Shown one piece after another: positions 42,001 to 57,000 of a DNA stretch of 64,000 nucleotides. The DNA is from Apostichopus japonicus (lineage: Eukaryota; Echinodermata; Holothuroidea; Aspidochirotida; Stichopodidae). The stretch is taken from assembly GCF_037975245.1 (NCBI RefSeq), contig NC_092569.1, positions 37,012,168 through 37,076,167 of the forward strand. The letters run 5' to 3'. The number at the start of each line of letters is the position of its first letter. Position 1 is the stretch's first letter. The notes beneath the pieces are model-generated. The model was given only the letters and a program-made list of their open reading frames with translations, was not told the DNA's origin and did no database searches. The position numbers and the translations under genes are program-made.

Positions 42001-45000
42001 TACAGAGGTAGCTGACCAATGTAACGCAGCTTACAGAGGTAGCTGACCAATGTAACACATCATACAGAGGTAGCTGACCAATGTAACGCAGCTTACAGAG
42101 GTAGCTGACCAATGTAACACAGCTTACAGAGGTAGCTGACCAATGTAACACATCATACAGAGGTAGCTGACCAATGTAACACATCATACAGAGGTAGCTG
42201 ACCAACGTAACACAGCTTACAGAGGTAGCTGACCAAAGTAACACATCATTTAGAGGCAGCTGACCAATGTAACACATCATACAGAGGTAGCTGACCAATG
42301 TAACACATCATACGGAGGTAGCTGACCAATGTAACACATCTTACAGAGGTAGCTGACCAATGTAGCACAGCTTACAGAGGTAGCTGACCAATGTAACACA
42401 TCATACAGAGGTAGCTGACCAATGTAACACAGCTTACAGAGGTCGCTGACCAATGTAACACATCATACAGAGGTAGCTGACTAATGTAACACATCATACA
42501 GAGGTAGCTGACCAATGTAGCACAGCTTACAGAGCTAGCTGACCAATGTATCATATCTAACAAAAGAAAAAATGCTTCATTTTCTCCCTTAAGATAAGAA
42601 GTTGAAGTAAGCTACCTACAACAAACATTAAACATGAAAGTGCATACAACATTCAAACCAAAATAATATCAGATATAACTGTTTACAAACATCACTTTGT
42701 AAAGCAACAGTTCAGAACATCATTTAACACTGACAAGCATTAAGACAAACAGGCGATGAATAATATTCTGAAAAGAATAGAAAAAAGTCTAATGGCTTTA
42801 CTTTACCTCAGCAAAGTGTAATGCAACGCCACCCCAGACAAGAAAGGAATTAGCAATCTGTTAGCAAAATGAGATAAAACCCCTGACATAAGGTTTGAAC
42901 ATGATAATCTTGACTAACATTTAATTTCCTAATGGCTAATCCTACTCCAAGACATTGGCTGCACTTAGCTTCACTATAGGAATGACATATACCTGCTTAC
43001 ATCAAACCATTACTGGTAGAATCTGGCTACAAATGACTTTTAACTCTTAATCAAAATAATTATTTACAATTATCACATAAATTGATTTCAAACCCTAACT
43101 ATTGATTTCCTTGTACTGCACTTTGCATGCTAAGGTAGGTAATGAAGTAATTGTATACAGTACTGAATAAAAAATGCAGAAAATATGGGGAGAAAATACA
43201 ACAAATTCAATTCAACATTCAACTGTAAACAACTAGAAACATCATAATATATTACCGTCATTCAACTGTAAACAACTAGAAACATCATAATATATTACCG
43301 TCATTCAACTGTAAACAACTAGAAACATCATAATATATTACCGTCATTCAACTGTAAACAACTAGAAACATCATAATATATTACCGTCATTCAACTGTAA
43401 ACAACTAGAAACATCATAATATATTACCGTCATTCAACTGTAAACAACTAGAAACATCATAATATATTACCGTTTCTTCAAAAGATGTGAATCCTGGATG
43501 TTCCACGTAGCGGTAGAATTCAAGAACACCTGGGCAAATGATAAATGATAAAGTAATATTAAAGCAATGCATACAACGGGATCTTGTACTCCTTAAACAT
43601 ATATGATAAATAATAAAGTAATACTAAAGCAATGCATACAGGGGGATCTTGTACTCCTTAAACATATATGATATATAATAAAGTAATTTTAAAGCAATGC
43701 ATACATGGGGATCTTGTATTCCTTAAACATATGATAAATAATAAAGTAATTTTTAAGCAATGCATACAACGGGATCTTGTACTCCTTAAACATATATGAT
43801 AAATAATAAAGTAATTTTAAAGCAATGCATACAACGGGATCTTGTACTCCTTAAACATATATGATAAATAATAAAGTAATTTTAAAGCAATGCATACATG
43901 GGGATCTTGTATTCCTTAAACATATGATAAATAATAAAGTAATTTTTAAGCAATGCATACAACGGGATCTTGTACTCCTTAAACATATATGATAAATAAT
44001 AAAGTAATTTTAAAGCAATGCATACAACAGGATCTTGTACTCCTTAAACATATATGATAAATAATAAAGTAATATTAAAGCAATGCATACAGGGGTATCT
44101 TGTACTCCTTAAACATATATGATAAATAATAAAGTAATATTAAAGCAATGCATACAACGGGATCTTGTACTCCTTAAACATATATGATAAATAATAAAGT
44201 AATTTTAAAGCAATGCATACAACGGGATCTTGTACTCCTTAAACATATATGATAAATAATAAAGTAATTTTAAAGCAATGCATACAACGGGATCTTGTAC
44301 TCCTTAAACATATGATAAATAATAAAGTAATATTAAAGCAATGCATACAGGGGGGATCTTGTACTCCTCAAACATATATGATAAATAATAAAGTAATATT
44401 AAAGCAATGCATACATGGGGATCTTGTACTCCTTAAACATATATGATAAATAATAAAGTAATTTTAAAGCAATGCATACAACGGGATCTTGTACTCCTTA
44501 AACATATGATAAATAATAAAGTAATATTAAAGCAATGCATACAGGGGGATCTTGTACTCCTCAAACATATATGATAAATAATAAAGTAATATTAAAGCAA
44601 TGCATACATGGGGATCTTGTACTCCTTAAACATATATGATAAATAATAAAGTAATTTTAAAGCAATGCATACAACGGGATCTTGTACTCCTTAAACATAT
44701 GATAAATAATAAAGTAATATTAAAGCAATGCATACAACGGGATCTTGTACTCCTTAAACATATATGATAAATATTAAAGTAATTTTAAAGCAATGCATAC
44801 AGGGGGATCTTGTACTCCTTAAACATATATGATAAATAATAAAGTAATTTTAAAGCAATGCATACATGGGGATCTTGTATTCCTTAAACATATGATAAAT
44901 AATAAAGTAATTTTTAAGCAATGCATACAACGGGATCTTGTACTCCTTAAACATATATGATAAATAATAAAGTAATATTAAAGCAATGCATACAGGGGGA

Positions 45001-48000
45001 TCTTGTACTCCTTAAACATATATGATAAATAATAAAGTAATTTTAAAGCAATGCATACAGGGGGATCTTGTACTCCTTAAACATATATGATAAATAATAA
45101 AGTAATATTAAAGCAATGCATACAACGGGATCTTGTACTCCTTAAACATATATGATAAATAATAAAGTAATTTTAAAGCAATGCATACAACGGGATCTTG
45201 TACTCCTTAAACATATATGATAAATAATAAAGTAATTTTAAAGCAATGCATACAACGGGATCTTGTACTCCATAAACATATATGATAAATAATAAAGTAA
45301 TATTAAAGCAATGCATACAGGGGGATCTTGTACTCCTTAAACATATATGATAAATAATAAAGTAATTTTAAAGCAATGCATACAACGGGATCTTGTACTC
45401 CTTAAACATATATGATAAATAATAAAGTAATATTAAAGCAATGCATACATGGGGATCTTGTACTCCTTAAACATATATGATATATAATAAAGTAATTTTA
45501 AAGCAATGCATACAACGGGATCTTGTACTCCTTAAACATATGATAAATGATAAAGTAATTTTAAAGCAATGCATACAGGGGGATCTTGTACTCCTTAAAC
45601 ATATGATAAATAATAAAGTAATATTAAAGCAATGCATACAACGGGATCTTGTACTCCTTAAACATATATGATAAATAATAAAGTAATATTAAAGCAATGC
45701 ATACAGGGGGATCTTGTACTCCTTAAACATATATCATAAATAATAAAGTAATTTTAAAGCAATGCATACAGGGGGATCTTGTACTCCTTAAAAATATATG
45801 ATCAATAATAAAGTAATATTAAAGCAATGCATACATGGGGATCTTGTACTCCTTAAACATATATGATAAATAATAAAGTAATTTTAAAGCAATGCATACA
45901 ACGGGATCTTGTACTCCTTAAACATATATGATAAATAATAAAGTAATTTTAAAGCAATGCATACAACAGGATCTTGTACTCCTTAAACATATATGATAAA
46001 TAATAAAGTAATTTTAAAGCAATGCATACAGGGGGATCTTGTACTCCTTAAACATATATGATAAATAATAAAGTAATTTTAAAGCAATGCATACAACGGG
46101 ATCTTGTACTCCTTAAACATATATGATAAATAATAAAGTAATATTAAAGCAATGCATACAACGGGATCTTGTACTCCTTAAACATATATGATAAATAATA
46201 AAGTAATTTTAAAGCAATGCATACAGGGGGATCTTGTACTCCTTAAACATATATGATAAATAATAAAGTAATTTTAAAGCAATGCATACAACGGGATCTT
46301 GTACTCCTTAAACATATATGATAAATAATAAAGTAATATTAAAGCAATGCATACAACGGGATCTTGTACTCCTTAAACATATATGATAAATAATAAAGTC
46401 ATATTAAAGCAATGCATACAGGGGTATCTTGTACTCCTTAAACATATATGATAAATAATAAAGTCATATTAAAGCAATGCATACAGGGGGACCTTGTATT
46501 TTATTCGTTAAAACAGATACTTGGTATTGGTTATTAATTAAGAAATGATCTCTATGTATCTGTAATTAGAGGGTGAAGAAAACAATCTCTCCAATCAAGT
46601 GTTAGCTGAGCAACCAGTATCCAATATCTGAAGTCTTTATGTTCACAATGAAATGCCATACCTGGACTGTTCAAGTCTTCAAGCAATAATCCACCCCCTT
46701 GATCTGGTCTCTTCCTTCTACTTATTAACATGCAGCTTATATCATAAAACCAGTAACCGACTGCCTGATTCAATGGTATTGCATAAACCCAGTAACCGAC
46801 TGCATGATTCAATGGTATTGCATAAACCCAGTAACCGACTGCCTGATTCAATGGTATTGCATAAACCCAGTAACCGACTGCCTGATTCAATGGTATTGCA
46901 TAAACCCAGTAACCGACTGCCTGATTCAATGGTATTGCATAAACCCAGTAACCGACTGCCTGATTCAATGGTATTGCATAAACCCAGTAACCGACTGCCT
47001 GATTCAATGGTATTGCATAAACCCAGTAACCGACTGCCTGATTCAATGGTATTGCATAAACCCAGTAACCGACTGCCTGATTCACAGGTCAAGTCTGGAG
47101 GTGTGGTTTTAGACACAGTTTCTATGTATACATGTCATCATAAATGTTCTTTTCAAGGTAGCTGGTATTAAAGCCAGCTTCTAAGTGCAGACATATACTT
47201 CTCTCCTTTCAGAGAGTGTATAATTTAGTTAGTGGTGTTACATGTCTCAAGAATGCACTCATATCTTCCTGATGAACACAAGTTGATTTCAACCTTGAAG
47301 AATATTGCAAAAACCACTTATAACCAGAAATTTTTGGTGTCTATCAAATTAGATCATCCTTTTTCAGGGCAGTTAAGTGACTTGGCAGAAACCAAAATAG
47401 ATTTGTGTGAATTTAAGATCAGGCTTTCCTTGAACTCCACCTGGGATAACAGGCAATGTGTGTTATACCTCCTTTGTTATATATACTTTAATATGGCCTT
47501 GGTAGAAGAAGTTAAAAGTAATGCATCAAGGCATATTGGTTTAGACATACATATTGTCTCCATTTTGTACTATTTCCTGACTAACAGATATCTAGTACTG
47601 ACTTTTAAATCTTATAATCCAAGCCATTTTATTTTAATGTTGGAATATGACCTAGCATATCCACACATAATCTAGCATATCCACACATAATCAAGCATAT
47701 CCACATATGATCAAGCATATCCACACATGCTCTAGCATATCTACACATGAACTAGCATATCCACACATAATCAAGCATATCCACACATGAACTAGCATAT
47801 CCACACAGATAGCATATCCACACATGAACTCGCATATCCACACATAATCAAGCATATCCACACATAATCAAGCATATCCACACAATCATGTGCATGATGT
47901 TTCTTCTAAATGATTGCTTTATCAAATCAGACATGTTGAATTTAATTTTCTTAATTATGCAAGGACATAGTGAAACATTATTTTGGTGAGACTAACCTGA

Positions 48001-51000
48001 AGAAACAGACATGAGACAAGAAACATGTAAATATGTAAATAGCAAATGTGGCTTCTCAAAAATTATTACTTTAAAACTGTGTAAAACATAGAATTGTAGG
48101 TTTCAGTTGGATAGGGTAGAAAGCTATGACAACCAGTTTACATTAAGCTAGCATTTGAAAGAAAAAATGAGAATTTGAGAGTCGGTAATGTGAAGCAGAT
48201 TCCCATATAACATGATGTGTTGATATTAAAGTAAGCAGAATTATTATTGAACATATAAACACCTCCATATTACAATACACATTATACATTTACAACACTC
48301 ATACTTACCAAGTAAGTTTCCCTTACAATTCTGTGGGTTTGAACCTAAGATAAAGAAAGCACTAAATATTAATGAAATGTTCAAGACAACTCCGATTCCA
48401 GGCTGCATAATCTTACTTATGGTAACTTAGTTACATGATTCTTATATTAATGCTCAAGCTTTAGCTATTAACAATCATAGTATATTATTGTAGGTGAACT
48501 ACAGATTCACATCTAGTTTAACATATTATCTCAACATATGAGATTTAAGAGTACTTCATAACGTCAGACAGTTTAGTGTTCTAAATATGCTGTAAAGATG
48601 GAATCATGGGAGAAATATTCTTCATTAAAGGGTTTGAAGACTCGTGCAAAAAGAAACGTCTAATGCCGGTAATTTGACCTAGTTTAGAATGAGGTTTAAC
48701 AAAAGGTTTAAACACCACAATCGATCCCAGAAAATATACACAGCTTGCTAATGTCGGTAATTAGACACTAGTGTACAGTCAGTACATACAGCTGCGGTCA
48801 ATACCCACATCACGGTGTATAAACGATACAACGATGGACATCTCAGGTCCAGCTAGAAAACAAGGTATAACGTTTCATTACTGTCTGCATTTTGTAGCGA
48901 CACGAACAAAAGGTCACTTGCAAGCAACAGAAAGTTAACTTTTTCAGATGGCCGCAAGCGGATTGGGGCGAGTCTTCAATGCCTTTAATGGATCTATGGA
49001 TTGATCATGTTTACTGAGCTAGATAGAGTGGACAAAACTAGTACAGGATATACACTAAGATACATCTGTCCTGTATGGCCGTTAAAATGTTTACTGAGCT
49101 AGATAGAATGGACATAACTAGTACAGGATATACACTAAGATGCATCTCTCCTGTATGGCCGTTAAAATGTTTACTGAGCTAGATAGAATGGACATAACTA
49201 GTACAGGATATACACTAAGATGCATCTCTCCTGTATGGCCGTTAAAATGTTTACTGAGCTAGAAAGAATGGACATAACTAGTACAGGATATACACTAAGA
49301 TGCATCTCTCCTGTATGGCCGTTAAAATGTTTACTGAGCTAGATAGAATGGACATAACTAGTACAGGATATACACTAAGATGCATCTCTCCTGTATGGCC
49401 TATAAAATGTTTACTGAGCTACACAGAGTGGACATAACTAATACAGGATATACACTAAGATGCATCTCTCCTGTATGGCCTTTAAAATGTTTACTGAGCT
49501 AGATAGAATGGACAAAACTAGTACAGGATATACACTAAGATGCATCTCTCCTGTATGGCCTTTAAAATGTTTACTGAGCTAGATAGAATGGACATAACTA
49601 GTACAGGATATACACTAAGATGCATCTCTCCTGTATGGCCGTTAAAATGTTTACTGAGCTAGATAGAATGGACATAACTAGTACAGGATATACACTAAGA
49701 TGCATCTCTCCTGTATGGCTGTTAAAATGTTTACTGAGCTAGAAAGAATGGACATAACTAGTACAGGATATACACTAAGATGCATCTCTCCTGTATGGCC
49801 GTTAAAATGTTTACTGAGCTAGATAGAATGGACATAACTAGTACAGGATATACACTAAGATGCATCTCTCCTGTATGGCCTATAAAATGTTTACTGAGCT
49901 TGATAGAGTGGACATAACTAGTACAGGATATACACTAAGATGCATCTGTCCTGTAGGCCTTTAAAATGTTTACTGAGCTACACAGAGTGGACATAACTAA
50001 TACAGGATATACACTAAGATGCATCTCTCCTGTATGGCCTTTAAAATGTTTACTGAGCTAGATAGAATGGACAAAACTAGTACAGGATATACACTAAGAT
50101 GCATCTCTCCTGTATGGCCTTTAAAATGTTTACTGAGCTAGATAGAATGGACATAACTAGTACAGGATATACACTAAGATGCATCTTTCCTGTATGGCCT
50201 TTAAAATATTTACTGAGCTACATAGAGTGGACATAACTAGTACAGTTATACACTAAGATGCTCTTGTGTATGGCTTTTAAAATATTTACTGAGCTACATA
50301 GAGTGGACAAAACTTGTACAGGATATACACTAAGATGCATCTCTCCTGTATGGCCGTTAAAATGTTTACTGAGCAAAACAGAATGGACCTAACTAGTACA
50401 GGATATACACTAAGATACATCTGTCCTGTATGGCCGTTAAAATGTTTACTGAGCTAGATAGAATGGACAAAACTTGTACAGGATATACACTAAGATGCAT
50501 CTTTCCTGTATGGCCGTTAAAATGTTTACTAAGCTAGATAGAATGGACAAAACTAGTACAGGATATACACTAAGATGCACCTTTCCTGTATGGCTTTTAA
50601 AATATTTACTGAGCTACATAGAGTGGACATAACTAGTACAGGATATACACTAAGATGCATCTTTCCTGTATGGCCGTTAAAATGTTTACTGAGCTAGATA
50701 GAATGGACAAAACTAGTACAGGATATACACTAAGATGCATCTTTCCTGTATGGCTTTTAAAATATTTACTGAGCTACATAGAGTGGACATAACTAGTACA
50801 GTTATAAACTAAGATGCATCTCTCGTGTATGGCTTTTAAAATATTTACTGAGCTACATAGAGTGGACAAAACTAGTACAGGATATCCACTAAGATGCATC
50901 TCTCCTGTATGGCCTTTAAAATGTTTACTGAGCAAAATAGAATGGACCTAACTAGTACAGGATATACACTAAGATGCATCTTTCCTGTATGGTCGTTAAA

Positions 51001-54000
51001 ATGTTTACTGAGCTAGATAGAATGGACATAACTAGTACAGGATATACACTAAGATGCATCTCTCCTGTATGGCCTTTAAAATGTTTACTGAGCTACATAG
51101 AGTGGACATAACTAGTACAGTTATACACTAAGATGCATCTCTCCTGTATGGCCTTTAAAATGTTTACTGAGCTAGATAGAATGGACAAAACTTGTACAGG
51201 ATATACACTAAGATGCATCTCTCCTGTATGGCTGTTAAAATGTTTACTGAGCAAAATAGAATGGACCTAACTAGTACAGGATATACACTAAGATGCATCT
51301 GTCCTGTATGGCCTTTAAAATGTTTACTGAGCTAGATAGTGTGGACATAACTAGTACAGGATCTACACTAAGATGCATCTGTCCTGTATGGCCGTTAAAA
51401 TGTTTACTGAGCTACATAGATTGAACAAAACAAGAACAGGATGTACACTAAGATGCATCTCTCCTGTATGGCCGTTAAAATGTTTACTGAGCTAAATATA
51501 ATGGACCCTACCCCTTCCCCCCACACCCTCCAAAATGTAAACACAAGCATAAAATAGAAAAGAAAACATATCATATGGAAGTGCTTCAGCGATGAAAAGG
51601 CAGTCATACATCTGTCAGAACTGTCTTTTTGATATCATTACAGGTTTTAAGTTGCAATTCACTGTCAATGCACTTTATAGTTTTTTTTTGCAATACAGTA
51701 GAAGTGGGTGGTAACTGTCAAAGGATGCCGAAGTGCTGATGCATCAAGTGTTGCACTCACATCATTCATAATTGACTTTAATCTGTGGTTTCTGGTTTTA
51801 TTTACATATTATCATATTATATCTACAAAAGAAACCAACAAAATAGTGTCTCTTTGAATTTTTCTGGAAACATTAACCTCAAGTTACACAGTCAACTTCC
51901 TTCAATAAGAACAAACCAAACAAGTAAAAGAAATAAAAATCTGAATCTAATACTATTAATATATTAAGCCTTTCAATATGCAATTAAACATAAAATAGGT
52001 CTGATTTCAGGTGTTTTGCTCACCTGATAAGTCTTCTACCACATCAAATACTGGTAAGGACAGTACTGAAGATATACCAGATCTAGTCAACTCACCAATC
52101 CCATCTGGATGAGCATCCTATAACAGAACATTAATGGTGTTAAACAACTTAGACAAAATAAAACATTGCCCAGTCCTTTCTTAAGTCATGAGTTTGGTGG
52201 AAATAATAACATTGCCGAGTCCTTTCTTTACTCACAAGACATATGGGAGTCTGTGATGGCATACAATACTCACAAGACATATGGGAGTCTGTGATGGCAT
52301 ACAATACTCACAAGACATATGGGAGTCTGTGATGACTTACAATATTCACAAGATATTGGAGTCTGTGATGGAAATATACAATACTCACAAGATATTGGAG
52401 TCTGTGATAGCATACAATACTCACAAGATAAAGGAGTCTGTGATGACATACAATACTCACAAGATATAGGAGTCTGTGATGACATACAATACTCACAAGA
52501 TATATGGGAGTCTGTGATGACTTACAATACTTTCAAGATATGGGAGTCTGTGATGGCTTACAATACTCACAAGACATAGGAGTCTGTGATGGCATACAAT
52601 ACTCACAAGACATATTGGAGTCTGTGATGGCATACAATACTCACAAGACATAGGAGTCTGTGATGGCATACAATACTCACAAGATATAGGAGTCTGTGAT
52701 GGCATACAATACTCACAAGACATAGGAGTCTGTGATGGCATACAATACTCACAAGATATAGGAGTCTGTGATGACATACAATACTCACAAGATATATGGG
52801 AGTCTGTGATGACTTACAATACTTTCAAGATATTGGAGTCTGTGATGGCATACAATACTCACAAGACATATGGGAGTCTGTGATGACTTACAATACTCAC
52901 AAGATATTGGAGTCTGTCATGGCATACAATACTCACAAGACATATGGGAGTCTGTGATGGCATACAATACTCACAGGATATTGGAGTCTGTGATGGCATA
53001 CAATACTCACAAGACATATGGGAGTCTGTGATGGCATACAATACTGACAAGACATATGGGAGTCTGTGATGGCATACAATACTCACAAGACATAGGAGTC
53101 TGTGATGGCATACAATACTCACAAGACATATGGGAGTCTGTGATGACTTACAATACTCACAAGATATTGGAGTCTGTGATGACATACAATACTCACAAGA
53201 TATATGGGAGTCTGTGATGACTTACAATACTCACAAGATATTGGAGTCTGTGATGGCATACAATACTCACAAGATATTGGAGTCTGTGATGACTTACAAT
53301 ACTCACAAGACATATGGGAGTCTGTGATGGCGTACAATACTCACAAGATATCGGAGTCTGTGATGGCATACAATACTCACAAGACATATGGGAGTCTGTG
53401 ATGGCATACAATACTCACAAGATATTGGAGTCTGTGATGGCATACAATACTCACAAGATATTGGAGTCTGTGATGACATACAATACTCACAAGACATATG
53501 GGAGTCTGTGATGACTTACAATACTCACAAGATATTGGAGTCTGTGATGGCATACAATACTCACAAGACATATGGGAGTCTGTGATGGCATACAATACTC
53601 ACAAGATATTGGAGTCTGTGATGGCATACAATACTCACAAGACATATTGGAGTCTGTGATGGCATACAATACTCACAAGACATATGGGAGTCTGTCATGG
53701 CATACAATACTCACAAGATATAGGAGTCTGTGATGGCATACAATACTCACAAGACATATGGGAGTCTGTGATGGCATACAATACTCACAAGACATAGGAG
53801 TCTGTGATGGCATACAATACTCACAAGATATATGGGAGTCTGTGATGGCGTACAATACTCACAAGACATATGGGAGTCTGTGATGGCATACAATACTCAC
53901 AAGATATAGGAGTCTGTGATGGCATACAATACTCACAAGACATATGGGAGTCTGTGATGGCATACAATACTCACAAGACATAGAAGTCTGTGATGGCATA

Positions 54001-57000
54001 CAATACTCACAAGATATATGGGAGTCTGTGATGGCGTACAATACTCACAAGATATTGGAGTCTGTGATGGCATACAATACTCACAAGACATATGGGAGTC
54101 TGTGATGGCGTACAATACTCACAAGATATTGGAGTCTGTCATGGCATACAATACTCACAAGATATTGGAGTCTGTGATGGCATACAATACTCACAAGACA
54201 TATGGGAGTCTGTGATGGCGTACAATACTCACAAGATATTGGAGTCTGTCATGACATACAATACTCACAAGACATATGGGAGTCTGTGATGACATACAAT
54301 ACTCACAAGATATTGGAGTCTGTGATGACATACAATACTCACAAGACATAGGAGTCTGTCATGGCATACAATACTGACAAGACATAGGAGTCTGTGATAG
54401 CATATGATAATCACAAGACATAGGAGTCTTTGATGACTTACAATACTCACAAGACATATGGGAGTCTGTGATGACTTACAATACTCACAAGATATTGGAG
54501 TCTGTGATGGCATACAATACTCACAAGACATATGGGAGTCTGTGATGGCATACAATACTCACAAGACATAGGAGTCTGTCATGGCATACAATACTCACAA
54601 GACATATTGGAGTCTGTGATGGCATACAATACTCACAAGACATATGGGAGTCTGTGATGGCATACAATGCTCACAAGATATTGGAGTCTGTGATGGCATA
54701 CAATACTCACAAGACATATGGGAGTCTGTGATGGCATACAATACTCACAAGACATAGGAGTCTGTGATGGCATACAATACTCACAAGACATATGGGAGTC
54801 TGTGATGGCGTACAATACTCACAAGATATATGGGAGTCTGTGATGGCATACAATACTCACAAGACATATTGGAGTCTGTGATGGCATACAATACTCACAA
54901 GATATTGGAGTCTGTGATGGCATACAATACTCACAAGACATATGGGAGTCTGTGATGGCATACAATACTCACAAGACATAGGAGTCTGTCATGGCATACA
55001 ATACTCACAAGACATATGGGAGTCTGTGATGACTTACAATACTCACCAGATATTGGAGTCTGTGATTGAAATATACAATACTAACAAGATATAGGAGTCT
55101 GTGATGACATATGATAATCACCAGATATTGGAGTCTGTGATGGCATACAATACTCACAAGATATTGGAGTCTGTGATGGCATACAATACTCACAAGACAT
55201 ATTGGAGTCTGTGATGGCGTACAATACTCACAAGATATATGGGAGTCTGTGATGGCATACAATACTCACAAGACATATTGGAGTCTGTGATGGCATACAA
55301 TACTCACAAGACATATGGGAGTCTGTGATGGCATACAATACTCACAAGATATAGGAGTCTGTGATGGCATACAATACTCACAAGACATATGGGAGTCTGT
55401 GATGGCGTACAATACTCACAAGACATAGGAGTCTGTGATGGCATACAATACTCACAAGATATAGGAGTCTGTGATGGCATACAATACTCACAAGACATAT
55501 GGGAGTCTGTGATGGCGTACAATACTCACAAGATATTGGAGTCTGTGATGGCATACAATACTCACAAGACATATGGGAGTCTGTGATGGCATACAATACT
55601 CACAAGATATTGGAGTCTGTCATGGCATACAATACTCACAAGATATTGGAGTCTGTGATGGCATACAATACTCACAAGACATATGGGAGTCTGTGATGGC
55701 GTACAATACTCACAAGATATTGGAGTCTGTCATGACATACAATACTCACAAGACATATGGGAGTCTGTGATGACATACAATACTCACAAGATATTGGAAT
55801 CTGTGATGACATACAATACTCACAAGACATAGGAGTCTGTCATGGCATACAATACTGACAAGACATAGGAGTCTGTGATAGCATATGATAATCACAAGAC
55901 ATAGGAGTCTGTGATGACTTACAATACTCACAAGACATATGGGGGTCTGTGATGACTTACAATACTCACAAGATATTGGAGTCTGTCATGGCATACAATA
56001 CTCACAAGACATATGGGAGTCTGTGATGGCGTACAATACTCACAAGATATTGGAGTCTGTCATGACATACAATACTCACAAGACATATGGGAGTCTGTGA
56101 TGACATACAATACTCACAAGACATATGGGAGTCTGTGATGACATACAATACTCACAAGATATTGGAGTCTGTGATGACATACAATACTCACAAGACATAG
56201 GAGTCTGTCATGGCATACAATACTGACAAGACATAGGAGTCTGTGATAGCATATGATAATCACAAGACATAGGAGTCTGTGATGACTTACAATACTCACA
56301 AGACATATGGGAGTCTGTGATGACTTACAATACTCACAAGATATTGGAGTCTGTGATGGCGTACAATACTCACAAGATATTGGAGTCTGTCATGACATAC
56401 AATACTCACAAGACATATGGGAGTCTGTGATGACATACAATACTCACAAGATATTGGAGTCTGTGATGACATACAATACTCACAAGACATAGGAGTCTGT
56501 CATGGCATACAATACTCACAAGACATAGGAGTCTGTGATAGCATATGATAATCACAAGACATAGGAGTCTGTGATGACTTACAATACTCACAAGACATAT
56601 GGGAGTCTGTGATGACTTACAATACTCACAAGATATTGGAGTCTGTCATGGCATACAATACTCACAAGACATATGGGAGTCTGTGATGACTTACAATACT
56701 CACCAGATATTGGAGTCTGTGATTGAAATATACAATACTCACAAGATATACGAGTCTGTGATGACATATGATAATCACCAGATATTGGAGTCTGTGATGG
56801 CATACAATACTCACAAGATATTGGAGTCTGTGATGGCATACAATACTCACAAGACATATTGGAGTCTGTGATGGCATACAATACTCACAAGACATAGGAG
56901 TCTGTGATGGCATACAATACTCACAAGACATATTGGAGTCTGTGATGACATACAATACTGACAAGACATGGGAGTCTGTCATGGCATACAATACTCACAA

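Noticed and set aside
46552-47171. Several open frames on both strands
   Set aside because: 39-bp repeat read in many frames.
47232-47675. 147-codon plus-strand open frame
   Set aside because: No domain, no promoter or splice context, lies in an intron of the minus-strand gene and runs into a repeat.
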